DNA from: Magicicada septendecula
Lineage: Eukaryota; Arthropoda; Insecta; Hemiptera; Cicadidae
Reading direction: 5' to 3'
Assembly: GCA_034769895.1 (NCBI GenBank)
Contig: CM068372.1
Location: 432,343,958-432,407,957, forward strand
DNA: 64,000 bases
A program made the position numbers and the translations under genes. The notes below the pieces were generated by a model that saw only the letters and a program-made list of their open reading frames with translations, was not told where the DNA came from and made no database searches. Of this stretch, positions 12,467 to 23,835 are shown piece by piece. Position 1 is the first letter of the stretch. Each line of letters starts with the position of its first letter.

Positions 12467-13926
12467 ACTATAACTATTATAATATTTTTTTACAGTCAAA
12501 AACAAAATAATAGTGACAATATCGATGTAAATTTTAAAACGCTTAGATTACTAAATGATTTAGAATGATAACAACACCTTTCCAAAAACAAGTTACATCA
12601 CATAATTTTTCTGCGTAATTTTATCGATAAAATAGAAACATTCCATGTAATCTTTATTAAATCTTTCAGCAATCTTCTACGTAATAGTTATGGAGTAGTG
12701 TTTAAGGAGATCTAAAAATTTATGTTAATCGTCTACAGACCCAGGCCACAGATATATAGTCTCATAAAAAAAATAGTTTTTTAGCAGAATTTAATCTCAT
12801 AAGTTGTCACGAAACTTATTGTTATCTGGAAAACTTAGTGCATATTAGTTATTCCAGAAGGTATAAGCTTATGTGTTAAAAGTAAAAAGCGTTAAAATTT
12901 TTAATTATGTATCACATAAAGTAGTGTTTATTTTGAACATACAATATTAAAGTTACGATTCTAATTAATTTTTACAAATGTGGAGGAACATTAACTTGCT
13001 TTATGCAGCAAGGAAGAAAAAGTGTGTATTCGTATTTTGTTTGTAAGTGTAGAGTTCCACTGCAGAAGGAGACGTGAAAATGTTTAATACTCTATCTAAG
13101 AACACAACGCTTAGTTTGAGCTTGTGTAGCAATCTTTTTAAAAACAAGAAAATGTGGAAAACGAAACGTCAGCGGGTAACTTTAAAAGGCCGGAACACAG
13201 GCGATACGTGATCAGCATCAACTTTGTAACGTAGTCGCATGAGGAGAAAACGGAACCTTGTGTCCCGTGCCACAGTACCATAGCTTAAGTAAATGCGTTT
13301 CCTTCGTTAACTGGAGTAACGTCTGCTTCTACAGGAGCTTCCTTCTTTGCGTTCTCTCGTTACCCTATTCAATACGTATCTACTTCACAGTGTGGTTAGT
13401 GTTCTTCTGCTGCAGTCACAAATGTTTCGTTTTATTGCGGTCATAGTGAAAACTATTTAATCTTTGTTTGAGAATAGTGTGAGTGCCGAATGTGGTTGTC
13501 ATTATTCCTGAAATAGTGCAACTGTAGTAGTTTTAAGTGTTTATTTTGTAAAAATTAACGCAAAAGCCTTAGCCGTATTTTTGTAACTGATTGTTCCATT
13601 ATGAGGGCATTATTTGCTATTCTATGTTGCCAATGTTGTGCGAAATACATCTACTTAACAGACACCGTGCCTACGTGTGATTGATTAATTTTTGTATGAG
13701 AAAGCGAATGTCTCAAACTACATAAAAACCACTCTTTATTTATAAGAGACTCTCTTTACCAAAAATGATGTGTGTAGTTTGGACGTGTAAAAATACCTGT
13801 AGATGGTACTTAGCTATATAAATAATGTACTAACAGTCATTTGGAGTGACCAATATTTCTTAAAATGTTCTGTACTATTCATTTTTTCCTTAGCCTATTA
13901 GTAAAAGTAATTAATTAACTTACAGA
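12467..13926. other. Unassigned sequence
   Basis: No gene can be supported. 13180-13450 is slightly richer in G+C than its surroundings but shows no family motif on either strand. Confidence 0.45.
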
Positions 13927-15546
13927 AAAGGGGAAAATCCTCGAAAGGTGGCGCAAGCACTTTGAAGCTCTTCTTTCTAAGAATGACGAGGTGGAAAACT
14001 ATGTACCACCTGTGCTAGAAGAACATGAACACATCGAGCCTCCGGATGAAGATGATATGATAGCTGCAATAGAAAGACTTAAAAACAACAAAACTCCCCG
14101 TTCTGATGATCCTCCTGCGGAGCTTTTCAAAAACGGTGGCCCAGAGCTGGTTAAAACCCTTCATCACCTTGTCATTGATATACGGATAGAAGAGAAACTG
14201 CCAACAGCTTGGCAGAAGGCAGTTATATGTCCATTTTTAAAAAAGGAGATCAACTAGACTGTAATAATTAAAGAGCCATTTCTCTTCTCCCTGTGGCGTA
14301 TAAAATAGTGTCCCATATATTGTACCAAAAACTGCTTCCACATGGTGATCGGGTGATTGGTCGATATCAGTGCGGATTTAGAAGAGGAAAATCGACAGTA
14401 GACCAGGTTTTCACACTCCGACAAATTCTAGTCTAGAGAAAGGTAGGGAACATAAGCTACAAACCCATCACCTCTTCATAGATTTCAGAAATGCATACGA
14501 CATCATTGACAGAAAAGAACTTTACACTGCTCTTGAAGAACTGGGCATACCAAGGAAATTAATAAGATTGTGTAGGATGACAATGCTGACAGTGAAAGGC
14601 ATGGTGAGGATTCAGAATGACTTATCAGGAAAGTTTGACTATGGAAAGGGAGTCCTCCAGGGCGATGCTCTTGCTTGCCTCCTCTTCAATCTTGCCTTAG
14701 AAAAAGCTATGAGAGATGCTGGAATAGATTCCTCTGGGACAGTTTTCAACAGGTTGGTGCAGGTCCTAGGATAAGCTGATGAACTAGATATAATTGGGAG
14801 GTCCCTTCGAGCAGTCACTGAAGCCTTTCTTGTCTTTAAGGTCCCGCAAGGAGACTGGGTCTCATAATAAATGAAAGCAAGACAAAATAGATGGCCACAG
14901 GAAAGGAGGCTAGAGAAGGAGAGCACATCCAAATTGGCATCTATTCCTTCGAAAAAATCAACAACTTCGTTTATTTAGGATGCCAAGTTAACGCTGATGG
15001 GGAAACAACAGAGGAAATAAAGCGAAGAATCACCTAAGCTAATAGGTGCTTCTTTGGTCTCAGACCCCTGTTCCAAAGCAGAATAATTGCCAGGAGCTGC
15101 TTTTGTATAAAACACTGATCCGCCCAGTTCTCACCTATGGTTCTGAGACCTGGACCATTTCTAGAAAGTCTGAGTCAAGCCTGCTGGTTCATGAACGCAA
15201 AATCCTCCGTAGTATATTTGGTCCAATATGTGTGGGAGGTGAATGGAGGAAAAGAACCAACCAAGAACTGAACACACTTCTGAATGAACCAGATATTGTG
15301 AAAATTATAAAGCTTGGTAGACTCAGGTGGGCTGGACACGTGATCAGAATGGGGGAGAATGAAATACCAAGAAAGGCACTCACAGAACAGATCTATGGCG
15401 CCAGGAGTGTTGGTAGACCCAAACTACGTTGGGAAGACGGTGTGAGCTATGATGCGCGCCGCTTCCTTGGGACCCGGAACTGGAGAGCAGATGCACTTGA
15501 CCGGGACAACTGGCGGAGGCTGTTAAAGGAGGCCTTGACTCAGTAA
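13927..15546 (+). pseudogene. LINE reverse transcriptase, broken
   Basis: Recognisable blocks in order: IERLKNNKTPRSDDPPAEL with the KKEIN end of the fingers (13991-14257); RYQCGFRRGKSTVDQVFTLR near 14360-14430; FIDFRNAYDIID near 14480; GVLQGDALACLLFNLALEKAM near 14650; and a C-terminal block (15046-15546) with LIRPVLTYGSETW, GRLRWAGHVIRM and VGRPKLRW. The catalytic box that should read Y/F-A-D-D is changed: 14772-14774 is a TAA stop where Tyr belongs, and the second Asp is Glu. At least three frame changes separate the blocks. The enzyme would have copied element RNA at the nicked target; this copy cannot. The 166-codon C-terminal frame is well preserved, so the insertion is not ancient. Confidence 0.8.
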
Positions 15547-15580
15547 TGGGTTGTTGCGCCGCTGATGATGATGATGATGA
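13927..15580 (+). mobile_element. Non-LTR retrotransposon (RTE-like LINE), 5'-truncated
   Basis: The sequence enters abruptly at about 13927 inside the region just before the reverse-transcriptase domain (ILERWRKHFEALL) and runs through fingers, palm, thumb and a C-terminal region to a stop at 15546. It ends in a (GAT)n tail at 15563-15580. Abrupt 5' truncation and a short-repeat 3' tail are typical of target-primed LINE insertion, and trinucleotide tails are common in RTE-type elements. The endonuclease domain and 5' end are missing. The clade call rests on the tail and general similarity and is tentative; a reverse transcriptase of a non-LTR element is certain. Confidence 0.8.
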
Positions 15581-15928
15581 ATTAATTAAAAAGAAAAATT
15601 AAAATGTTAACGTAAAATAGATAATTGTACCTTATTCTTGTTACACGTACACAAGACGTATCACGTTAGTTTGTAAGTAGTCTTCTGCTCATTAAAATAC
15701 AGAATAATTTTATTCACTATCATACAATAATACAATAATCATACAATGGTACCTACAGAAACTACTACGAAAACTTTATTTGATGTAAAAAAAAATATAC
15801 GATCATATTTGTTAACATATTCTACTGGTTATTCCTAAACACTATAAATATTTTAGTTAAATAAAAAATAAAATAAACACAGTTAAAGACTTTTAAACTA
15901 GAGGTTTCGAGTCTCCATAATAGGATAC
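15581..15928. other. Unassigned A+T-rich sequence
   Basis: Nothing recognisable between the LINE tail and the next dispersed repeat. Confidence 0.5.
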
Positions 15929-16077
15929 TCTAACAATGTGTGGTCTAGATCTGTCAACAACAAGGTTTCGCATTGAAATATGAAGCTCAAGAAAACCAAT
16001 AATCAAAGCACCATCCACGATAAAACTGACTAATATATGCCTTACGTTACGATTTACTTGCCCGCTTTAATAACAAA
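15929..16077. repeat. Dispersed repeat family A, copy 1
   Basis: Shares CTAACAA, the word CTAGATCTGTC, CAACAA, then GAAGCTCAA, CAAAGCA and a TTTAATAA end in the same order and spacing as 23189-23333 and 51299-51450. Diverged copy; no coding capacity or clear terminal repeats. Confidence 0.65.
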
Positions 16078-17526
16078 ACACATTAGAAATTGTTAGTCAG
16101 TATAACATATCTAATAGTAAAGCAAACTAAAATCTGTTTGCACGGGGAATTCGATATTGTGCTGGTGTATTTCAAGTTATTACTTATTATCATTACTTGC
16201 TATTACATATATGTTTAATAACATCGGTCATATCTTCAATTTATTAGCCTAAACTAACGTTGTAAAATATAGGTAGAAGTGGTACTGTTAAATACTCTTT
16301 GTCGGAAGTGACGGTTTTTGATTGAGTTGTGTTAGATATTGCAGGAGGAAGGCTTCATCCGGGGATCTGCGATCCACTTCGAAGTTGCCTCTGCGTAGAA
16401 CGAACAGTACCTCCAAGGAGCTTGTCTGACTTGTCTGCTCAGTCGAGCGATGGAATCCAGAAACGAGTTTTTTACTGCCCATTAAGTGCAGAAGTCTTGC
16501 AGATAAAGGTATTATGGACACCTAGATCTATTTAACAATTAGTAGAATCTTTTTGACGTAGTCAGAGATTGACTGCAATACAGACTCCACAGCAGAGTAG
16601 CGAAACGCCGTTAGCGTACGGTTTCTAGTGTATGCGTAGAATACTGACACTTCCTACGCTCTACGACTACATAGGAGTATCTGTCCTTGAAGTAGACAAG
16701 AAAGCTCTCTGCAGATGCTTTACGTAGCACTGCAGTTTCGTCTATCGTTGGAAGCTGTATCCTCTTGAGAGCACATTGGACAAAAAATGGGAGAGTTAGT
16801 GGACTTTCTTAATACGGCGAGTGGGTAAGAGTCGCGTACACGTTTGAAAACCATATCATGACCAGGATATTATGTTCCCATAAGAAGCAGACATGGCTAC
16901 AACAAGAAATAAGCACGCATCATGCTTGACAATGGTAAAAGAAAGACAGTCTGAATGACAGGTTGGATTAGCGGATACAGGTGCGAGGCTGTCGGGGTCT
17001 GTAACTATAGTGTCAGGCCTCATCAAGGCGTATTAGCGTACTATGCAGATACGTTGACGTTGGATTCGGAGAGGGGAAGCGTAGCAGCACTGCCACGTTC
17101 CCCTACGCTGCGTGACGTTTGTACAGTAAAAGAAGATAATCGTCACACACATTCTGTAACAGCACTTAAATGGTCAGTTGGATTCTAGTTTATTTTCGTT
17201 AACTCGCTATATATATGTAGCACACAAACAACTGAGAAACAGGTGACAAAAAATAAATGCTAATAAAATACAGAAATGAATAGACATGTCCTCATTTCAA
17301 ATGTGTGAGGTACTTTTCGGTTTCTCTAAAACTACTTAGTTTTATTGAGAAATAGTTTTTCCTTTCCAGATTACTTGTTAGTTACGGTTTTCATAATGAA
17401 AACGTTGATGCTGAGTATTTCTTTAGATCACAGTGTCACTGTGTATAAAAAGGCAAAGTAAAACGGGTTAACAGAGCGGGTTAAGATTATAAAAAAACCA
17501 ATAATATTTGCTACCTTTCTTTTGTA
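16078..17526. other. Unassigned sequence, locally G+C-richer at 16300-17170
   Basis: 16300-17170 is visibly richer in G+C and CpG than its neighbours. Open frames at 16288-16521 (-), 16329-16535 (+) and 16955-17188 (+) show no domain I recognise. It could be an unrecognised old element or a regulatory region; I cannot tell which. Confidence 0.35.
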
Positions 17527-17568
17527 GTGGTGGTGGTGGTGGTGGTGGTGGTGGTGGTGGTGGTGGTG

Positions 17569-17650
<82 letters not shown>
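17527..17650. repeat. Compound (GGT)n(AGT)n microsatellite
   Basis: About 53 bases of pure GGT pass without interruption into about 71 bases of AGT. Frames reading through it give poly-Gly/Ser on one strand and poly-Leu/Pro on the other, which are not genes. It lies at the end of a dispersed repeat (17651-17900). Confidence 0.97.
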
Positions 17651-17900
17651 CAATTCGTGTTGTTGTTTAAAGATATTTGCGACGCTCTGTCTGGAAAATA
17701 ATCCAGTGTTTATTATCTGTAAATGTAACATGTCGTATCCAAGTTAAGATGGGAGTATCAAAGTTAATTAAGCGCTACGGTGTCTCTCACAGTTGGTTAT
17801 TCTTAATTAAAATCTACCACCTTCCAATTAACAGAACATTACTACAGAGATTTCACACTACGATTCTAACGAGTTTTAATTTAAATTTCTTCAACAATTA
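17651..17900. repeat. Dispersed repeat family C, copy 1
   Basis: Aligns with 56232-56470. Shared landmarks in order are a TTCGT(G)TTGTTGTT start just after an AGT microsatellite, AGTTAATTAA, CACAGTTGGTT or ACAGTTGGTT, TCTTAATTAAA, and GAGATTTCACACT. The position of the microsatellite at the same end in both copies shows that it is part of the repeat. Confidence 0.65.
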
Positions 17901-19100
17901 GATAAATAGTTATAAAAGTATAATATTAAATTTTTCTCTAAAAAACAATTATATGTGATACTTTATGTAGACTTAATGTTAAATTAGGATGTATTAAACA
18001 CTTTTAAGATTTAGAAAATATTTTAATATTTGTGTAATTCGTGTAACAAATTTGTTGACAATGCCGGAGTCATGATCAAGACTAGATGGAAAGGAGTTGC
18101 AAACTGAAGGTGGTGCTCAGCGCACTTATGGTAAGTGTGCCACAATCGCCCAAAATTGCTCGTTTTTTGGGTGCCTCTAAAGAGGATCGATAAATTTCAT
18201 CCCGTAGAGGATGTGCTGGATAAATGTCATTCCGTTCCATAAATCCGGAGCTACATAAGGACGTGTGAAAGTCTTACATTATAAACGCAAATTTATCATG
18301 TCTTATCCAAATTTAAGTGCAAATAAAAATAAATTCAAACATACTTAAAAAATTATACATAAGCCCTACATTACTCGTAATTAATAATTAAACTTATTAA
18401 AATTCTTGATGTCTATGTAATTGATAGGATGATTGCACAATCGGAGTTTATTCAACGTGTGTATGGAGCATTTCCGGTTCCAATTTAAGTTCGTATGTTT
18501 CACTAAATGTGTTTAATCAAACCAGAATTTTACTTACCTTTTCAATGTTTAAGAAGTTGAGTTATTATGATTGTAGAAACGTACAAAACGTTTAATGTCC
18601 CTTGTCTGAATTTAGATGGAAATTTAATCGAGATCTCAGAATTAAGAATGTTGTTACAATGCTAACTCCAAATGATAAAAAAGTAAAAGTTCACAATGGG
18701 TTGAATCTACTATTACTTACAAAGCTTGTTAAAAATGTATAAGCTGTGCGATTTGAAAACAATAAACGTAAGGAATTTACAGTCTTTTTACACCCATGTG
18801 GCGAAGAAAGTTTCGCATTTCGATTTAAAAGCATCGAATAAGGTAACATCGAAAACACATGATTTTGATCACTTAATGGAAACGTAACACACTGAAGAGC
18901 ACATTACGCCGTCTAATTCTTATTATATTTCTCTTTCCTAAATTTTGTTTTGTATATTTTCATTTATATTTGCTTTATAATTAGTTTGATTCATTCATTA
19001 AAATTATATATTGTTGAGACTTTTCAAGATTTCGTATGTATATTTTATTACCTAATTACTTTGTTAATACATTTGTTGTCGAATATACTTTTACACTCAC
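17901..19100. other. Unassigned A+T-rich sequence
   Basis: 18060-18260 has short imperfect internal repeats (AGAGGAT, ATAAATTTCAT/ATAAATGTCAT) and higher G+C content; no family recognised. Nothing else supportable. Confidence 0.4.
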
Positions 19101-19143
19101 ACAAAACGCAAACACACACACACACAAACGCACGCACGCACAC
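19101..19143. repeat. (CA)n/(CACG)n microsatellite
   Basis: CA run followed by CACG units. Confidence 0.9.
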
Positions 19144-19638
19144 CTATTATACACCATCTTTTAACAAAGAATTTTTAGCAACATCCTAATCTGTTAGTAC
19201 TGATATGTTATGTTGTACTTACTGATAAAGGGCCTAGTTTATGTAAGGGTGTTTCTAAATTATTATCAGACTTTTAGGTTCCCGTAGAAACGTATTATGT
19301 AGTAGTTTAACATTTATCATGGATTAAAAATGTTGGTATTATATAAATAATTAAAAATAACTCTTTATAAAATGACACAACCTAAAAGAAGGAAACAGGA
19401 AGTCAGGAAGTACCAAAGCGCAAAAGAAAGCGTATGAATAAAGGAGAATGACTACTTAAAAGGAAGTAGTAATTGAGTATTTTTAGGTACAGCACTTTTT
19501 CTACATTGTTCTATAAACAACCTTCTTGTTTATTTTGGATTTTCCTTGACAATTCAATTCAAATATTCAGCTCAAATAATACTAATAAAACGTCTGGGAA
19601 ATCCCAACAAACGTCCAAGTAATACAATACCATAATAT

Positions 19639-20110
19639 TGTTACGACGGTCTCACGGATCGTCGTATGGTACAGTGGAAAACAAAGTACAGACACCCATA
19701 AACCACTAACTGCCAGCTTTAATTTGTCACAAAGGACAATTATTATCAACAGGATACTCTTATACAGCAACTCAAGTTAAATTTGTTCGTAGGCAATAAT
19801 AATGCCAACTATAAAAATTTCGCACTAATTATAACACAATAATCACTTTCCACAACTCCTCTTGATCCGCACTGAATACATCGCCCAAAATAACTACCTA
19901 ACTAAGCGGCCGTTGTTGCTTATATATAGGATGACAATGTCCCAGAATAATTGTCCATGCCAATATAATGTTCACAGTTAACAAGCACTCGAAACGTCTA
20001 GAGGCTACTTGAGTACACGGCCTTGACAGAAACACGTCTGCTCGGCTATCCGAGAAAAGTGTAGAACGGCACTTTCGACTGTTTGATAGTGTTCCGTAAT
20101 TATCGTGACA
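19639..20110 (-). repeat. Gypsy solo LTR with 4-bp target duplication
   Basis: A 472-bp block that starts TGTTACGA and ends TCGTGACA, whose inverse is TGTCACGA (7 of 8 match). It is flanked on both sides by ATAT (19635-19638 and 20111-20114). Its first 180 bases align with the LTR of the Gypsy remnant at 36443-36625 (shared TGTTACGACG, ATCGTCGT, CAGTGGAAA, GACACCCAT, CTTTAATT, TTATACA). No internal region adjoins it, so it is best read as the product of recombination between two LTRs. Orientation follows from the 36443 copy. The ATAT duplication is A+T-rich and could be chance, so the far end is less certain than the near end. Confidence 0.65.
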
Positions 20111-21390
20111 ATATAAAACAAATCCAATCCAGTGTAAGGAATATCTCGTGAAGCGATTTTGCAGGTATCATTGACTACAAAAAATGCGGAAAGGCTGCCG
20201 TACCTCATAACAAGCAAATGAAAGAAAAATGAAAAGAAAACGGCAGGTGTTTCAAATACTCCTACATTCAGTGTAAACATGTTGAGTAAACTGTTCACTG
20301 AAAGCTTAGATTCGGTGGTGCCTTAATCGTTTATCGTTGTAGACAAGTCTGCGTTAACGTACTGTGTACTGCAAACAGGTCACCAAAGTTTGATTCGACC
20401 ACGGCAGAAAAGAAAAATGATAAAGTCTAGAACGTTAAACCACGTACAAATTAATAACAAAAAAATCGAGAAAACGATAAATACACAAACAAAAGATAAA
20501 CATGTTAAATCTATTATTGCTCACAATAAATATGAAGTTGTCATATTATCATCACTTCCCCTGTTCAACCTCTAGACTTCGTGCAGCTGAGACATCACTG
20601 GTGCTAACTGATAGAGAGAAAAAAATCTATGTCCAACCACGTGCATTGACGAACTTCATGGTACTGTGTGTTCATCCATAAGTGACAAGAATATACTGAC
20701 TAAAGTAAACGTAAATGTTGCCATCTGCCTTATTGCTCGTAACTGGTAGTCGTGGTTGAATTGACTCGACCTTGAGTTCAAACCACAACACAACACAGTA
20801 TGATGAATAAACAAACTCGGTGTTAAGTGAGCTTCCTATGACTAAGCTACATGCTGTAAAACTGTTAAATACACTTAAACATTATTAAATTATAAGGCTC
20901 TCTTATTTAAGGTATGAAATTTCTGTTTAAAATAATACATGAAAATTTATATTATTGTCATAATAATATAAAATTAATAACATAACGTGATGAAAGCTGC
21001 GGTAAATGGAACACTGAAGTAGTGAAAACTTAAATCGAACGAGCAAACGAGAAAAAACGAAATAAATAAATTCATCCTGCTTACAATCCTCGCTGAAGCC
21101 GTGTGAGTTTAAAATTACTATTAGGCCTACTGTCTGACGATATTAAATACATCACTTGGTTCCATAACAATAAAATGTGAAAACTTAATAACTGGCAGAG
21201 TATTACGATATTTACACAAGGAATTATAATCAAAACTTTTAATATATAAGTAATTTGGAAAGTATATGTCAAAGTTTGTTATCCATTCATTCCATTAATG
21301 ACATTCTTTGCATTGAATTTTACCGTACTGTTTTATACTTCCTCCTCAGTATACGTTACGAATGTGGACTCAACACACGGCCGCACACAT
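20111..21390. other. Unassigned A+T-rich sequence
   Basis: No gene or element can be supported. The minus-strand frame at 20005-20298 overlaps the solo LTR and is not a convincing gene. Confidence 0.45.
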
Positions 21391-21397
21391 GCGCGCG

Positions 21398-21438
<41 letters not shown>
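21391..21438. repeat. (GC)n(CT)n(CA)n microsatellite
   Basis: Three dinucleotide runs follow one another: short GC, short CT, then about 30 bases of CA. Confidence 0.95.
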
Positions 21439-21439
<1 letters not shown>

Positions 21440-21969
21440 TTATTCTGTATGCGTTAATGTGTCACACGCACAGATATATTTATGAATATTCATGCATACA
21501 AGTATTTACAATGAAACATATGAACGCCACTGTAAATGTAGCTGCTTACGAAAATATTTGTACATTTACGTAGGTCCATTTTAATTCGAGAGCAAATGTG
21601 TGTAAAAAGTTAAGTATCGCCAGGCTCTGTTATGACAGCTAGGACAGTGCCAGTATTTTACTGACACATTTGACCTAGTTAACATGCTACTATAGGACGT
21701 TCTTGCCAGAACACACACCACACCGCGGCGCACAAAATGGCGGAAGCAAACATCGTGACCACCAATGCACCCAGGTGTGAGTATAAGCAAATTTTTGTTT
21801 TGGCAAGTTCACTAGGTTACTGCTAGGTCAGTACAGTAATTATTTGCATTCACAGTGATTGTGTAACTAAAGGTCTTAAAGAAATGCCTCATTTTCGTAA
21901 CAATGGATCAGTTAATAAATTAATTTACCTTCAATAATCCGCCTTGTGGCTTCTTATAAATCTCTTCTT

Positions 21970-22002
21970 TTACGCGTTTCGGAGACTATGCTCCTTCTTC
22001 AG
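21970..22002 (-). ncRNA. Hammerhead-like core motif in the Penelope-like 3' region
   Basis: Reading the minus strand: CTGAAGA (22002-21996), one A, a stem GGAG/CTCC with a CATAGT loop, then GAAAC (21980-21976) and GCGTA. This matches the catalytic-core boxes CUGANGA and GAAA of hammerhead ribozymes separated by a stem II. A stem III of two pairs (AC with GU) and a GUA site can be drawn, but I find no good stem I. One extra base sits between CUGANGA and stem II. Confidence 0.35.
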
Positions 22003-22437
22003 ATAGTAAAATAAAAAATAAAACTATATCACTCTTACGAGATCGTTACATAACAAAAATGTCAATGTGCATATGAACTGTTCGCGATGTTGAGTGCGCA
22101 CCCGTTCAAGTTCAATCTGCTACTGAACGGTTGTTACTTTATCGTAGTCTTAGCGAGCAGACTCAAGGCGGTATCGTACGAGCGGTTGGATCCAAAGTTC
22201 AGCTGATCATTTAATACGAAATCGCGACTGCTCAGGTTTCAGTGGTTTCAGTATGCACCATAAATTTCAAACTCCTCCAAGGCATTCATAAAACGGCCCT
22301 TCTTACATACATGCAACGGTATTAAGTTGGAATTAAAGTCTTTGTAATTATGATTGTGTGAAGTCAGGTGTCGGGCGTAATTAGATTTGATGCTGTTATC
22401 ATTTCTTATTTTCATGGGTATGTTTTCCCGAAAACAT
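21970..22437 (-). mobile_element. Penelope-like element remnant (endonuclease end and 3' region)
   Basis: On the minus strand a frame from 22437 to the stop at 22248 reads FRENIPMKIRN, NYARHLTSHNHNY, LIPLHVCKKGRFMNALEEFE and IYGAY. This matches the order of the C-terminal half of the GIY-YIG endonuclease of Penelope-like elements (S-x-A-x-H-L, N-H, L-H, K-G, and an E-x-x-E-I-Y block). A shifted frame continues with LNDQLNFGS, a usual ending of that domain. The catalytic GIY-YIG half is not visible upstream. About 245 bp past the stop lies the hammerhead-like motif at 21970-22002, which suits a Penelope-like element because these carry hammerhead motifs in their terminal regions. The reverse transcriptase is not found. 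The family call is probable, not certain. Confidence 0.5.
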
Positions 22438-23188
22438 GAATATTAAAATGGATCAGTGTTGTTTGTGAATGAAACCATTTAAATTGTGGTTGAAAGTCAT
22501 AACATCAACATCCTGCTTACAATCCTACACTCACAAATTTTCATGAAGCGTTTCACGCCTATTCAAGCCTAATGAATAAAAACATATGTAAAGCTGAGTT
22601 CATAATTAACAATAGCAGCACTTTGTGATAGAAACCTGGTATATTTCATTTTACTAACCGTAATTTCTATTCATAAGCATAATTTATTTGTAAATACCTA
22701 GATACTAACTAAATCGCTACGTACAAATGTGTTGTTGTTTTGTTTACCCATTCTAATATTTTAACAATAAACAGATGTAAATCCTGCTACGGGAAAAAAC
22801 CATAGGGATTGCCTGTACATCAAAAAGTTTTAACTGACCTTTAGTATCTACGTGTAATATAAGCCTAAATATACCCTACCTGGTGAAAACTAAATTATAC
22901 TAATTATATTATATACTTTCTTGGTGACTTGGTGCATGTCGTCCAAGTCGCATGACGTCAATTTACAAGAGTTCTCTAAAATATTTTCGTTTAATATCAT
23001 AAACACTAAATACATATCTATATACAGAAGAAGCTCACTATATAATGTGAATAGATTGCGGTTTTAATTCTACACATACTTATAAAGAATGTTTTATTTG
23101 TAGTCACTGTAATTTTTTACGGAAATGTTGTTACAGCCTCCACAGTAGAGACATTTATTTTAAGAATTTGGATCTGCACAAAAGAAAA
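22438..23188. other. Unassigned A+T-rich sequence
   Basis: Upstream of the Penelope-like endonuclease end on the minus strand I looked for its reverse transcriptase and saw none. Confidence 0.4.
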
Positions 23189-23333
23189 CCCTAACAACGT
23201 GTGGCCTAGATCTGTCGTCAGCAACGACTGCCGCAGAAAATAGGAAGCCCAACAATAGCAGCCAATGACAATAGCAGCACCCACATTAAAATCATCTACC
23301 GATTTACTACCCAGAGTTACTATAATAATGGCA
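23189..23333. repeat. Dispersed repeat family A, copy 2
   Basis: The best-defined copy of the family: CCTAACAACG, CTAGATCTGTCGTCA, CAACGAC, a CCGCAGAAAATAGG block, then AATAGCAG(C) units and TAATAATGGCAG. It is closest to the copy at 51299-51450, with which it also shares an AAGAATTT-GATC block just upstream. Confidence 0.7.
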
Positions 23334-23754
23334 GCTAGTATTTACGAATATTTGGAATAACGTCCTCAATAAGGAAACAAATGAAGGCGTTACGGTAATT
23401 GTAGTTTCATATCTGCACTGTAGTAGTAGTAGTACTTAAAATATATCTCAATACTTAAATAATATTTATTGCAACAACGTAGTTCTATGTTAGAATATAC
23501 TTTAATTTTAGGTGAGTTTGCTTAACACAAGAAATAAATAATATTTACAGGTAAATACTGATGCTAGTTATTATTACGTCTTTATTTTCACTAAAAACGC
23601 ATGTCTCATTTGTGCCATTACTTTAATCTAGCCAAAGTGGGAGTTTTTGTTTACATGCGTATAACAAACTCGTTCACGGTGCAATAGGCCTGATAAGCAA
23701 ATGATTTGGTTGTAGAAGATGGCAGTGAGGACACTGGAAGCTAGTGCAACATGT

Positions 23755-23835
23755 GATTGGTCAGCAGCGTTCTATGGATACCTCTTGAAAAGGTTTATAA
23801 AAGGGCAAAAACGTTATATACTTGGGTGAACTGAG
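23755..23835 (+). promoter_or_regulatory. Possible core promoter (CCAAT-type and TATA motifs)
   Basis: GATTGG (inverse CCAAT) at about 23755 is followed 40 bp later by TTTATAAAAGGG, a close match to the TATA-box consensus. A transcription start would fall near 23825. No open reading frame of note follows within 1 kb, so this may be an element promoter or chance. Confidence 0.25.

Noticed and set aside
17468..17747. Open frames coding poly-Leu/Pro (-) and poly-Gly/Ser (+)
   Set aside because: They are translations of the GGT/AGT microsatellite.
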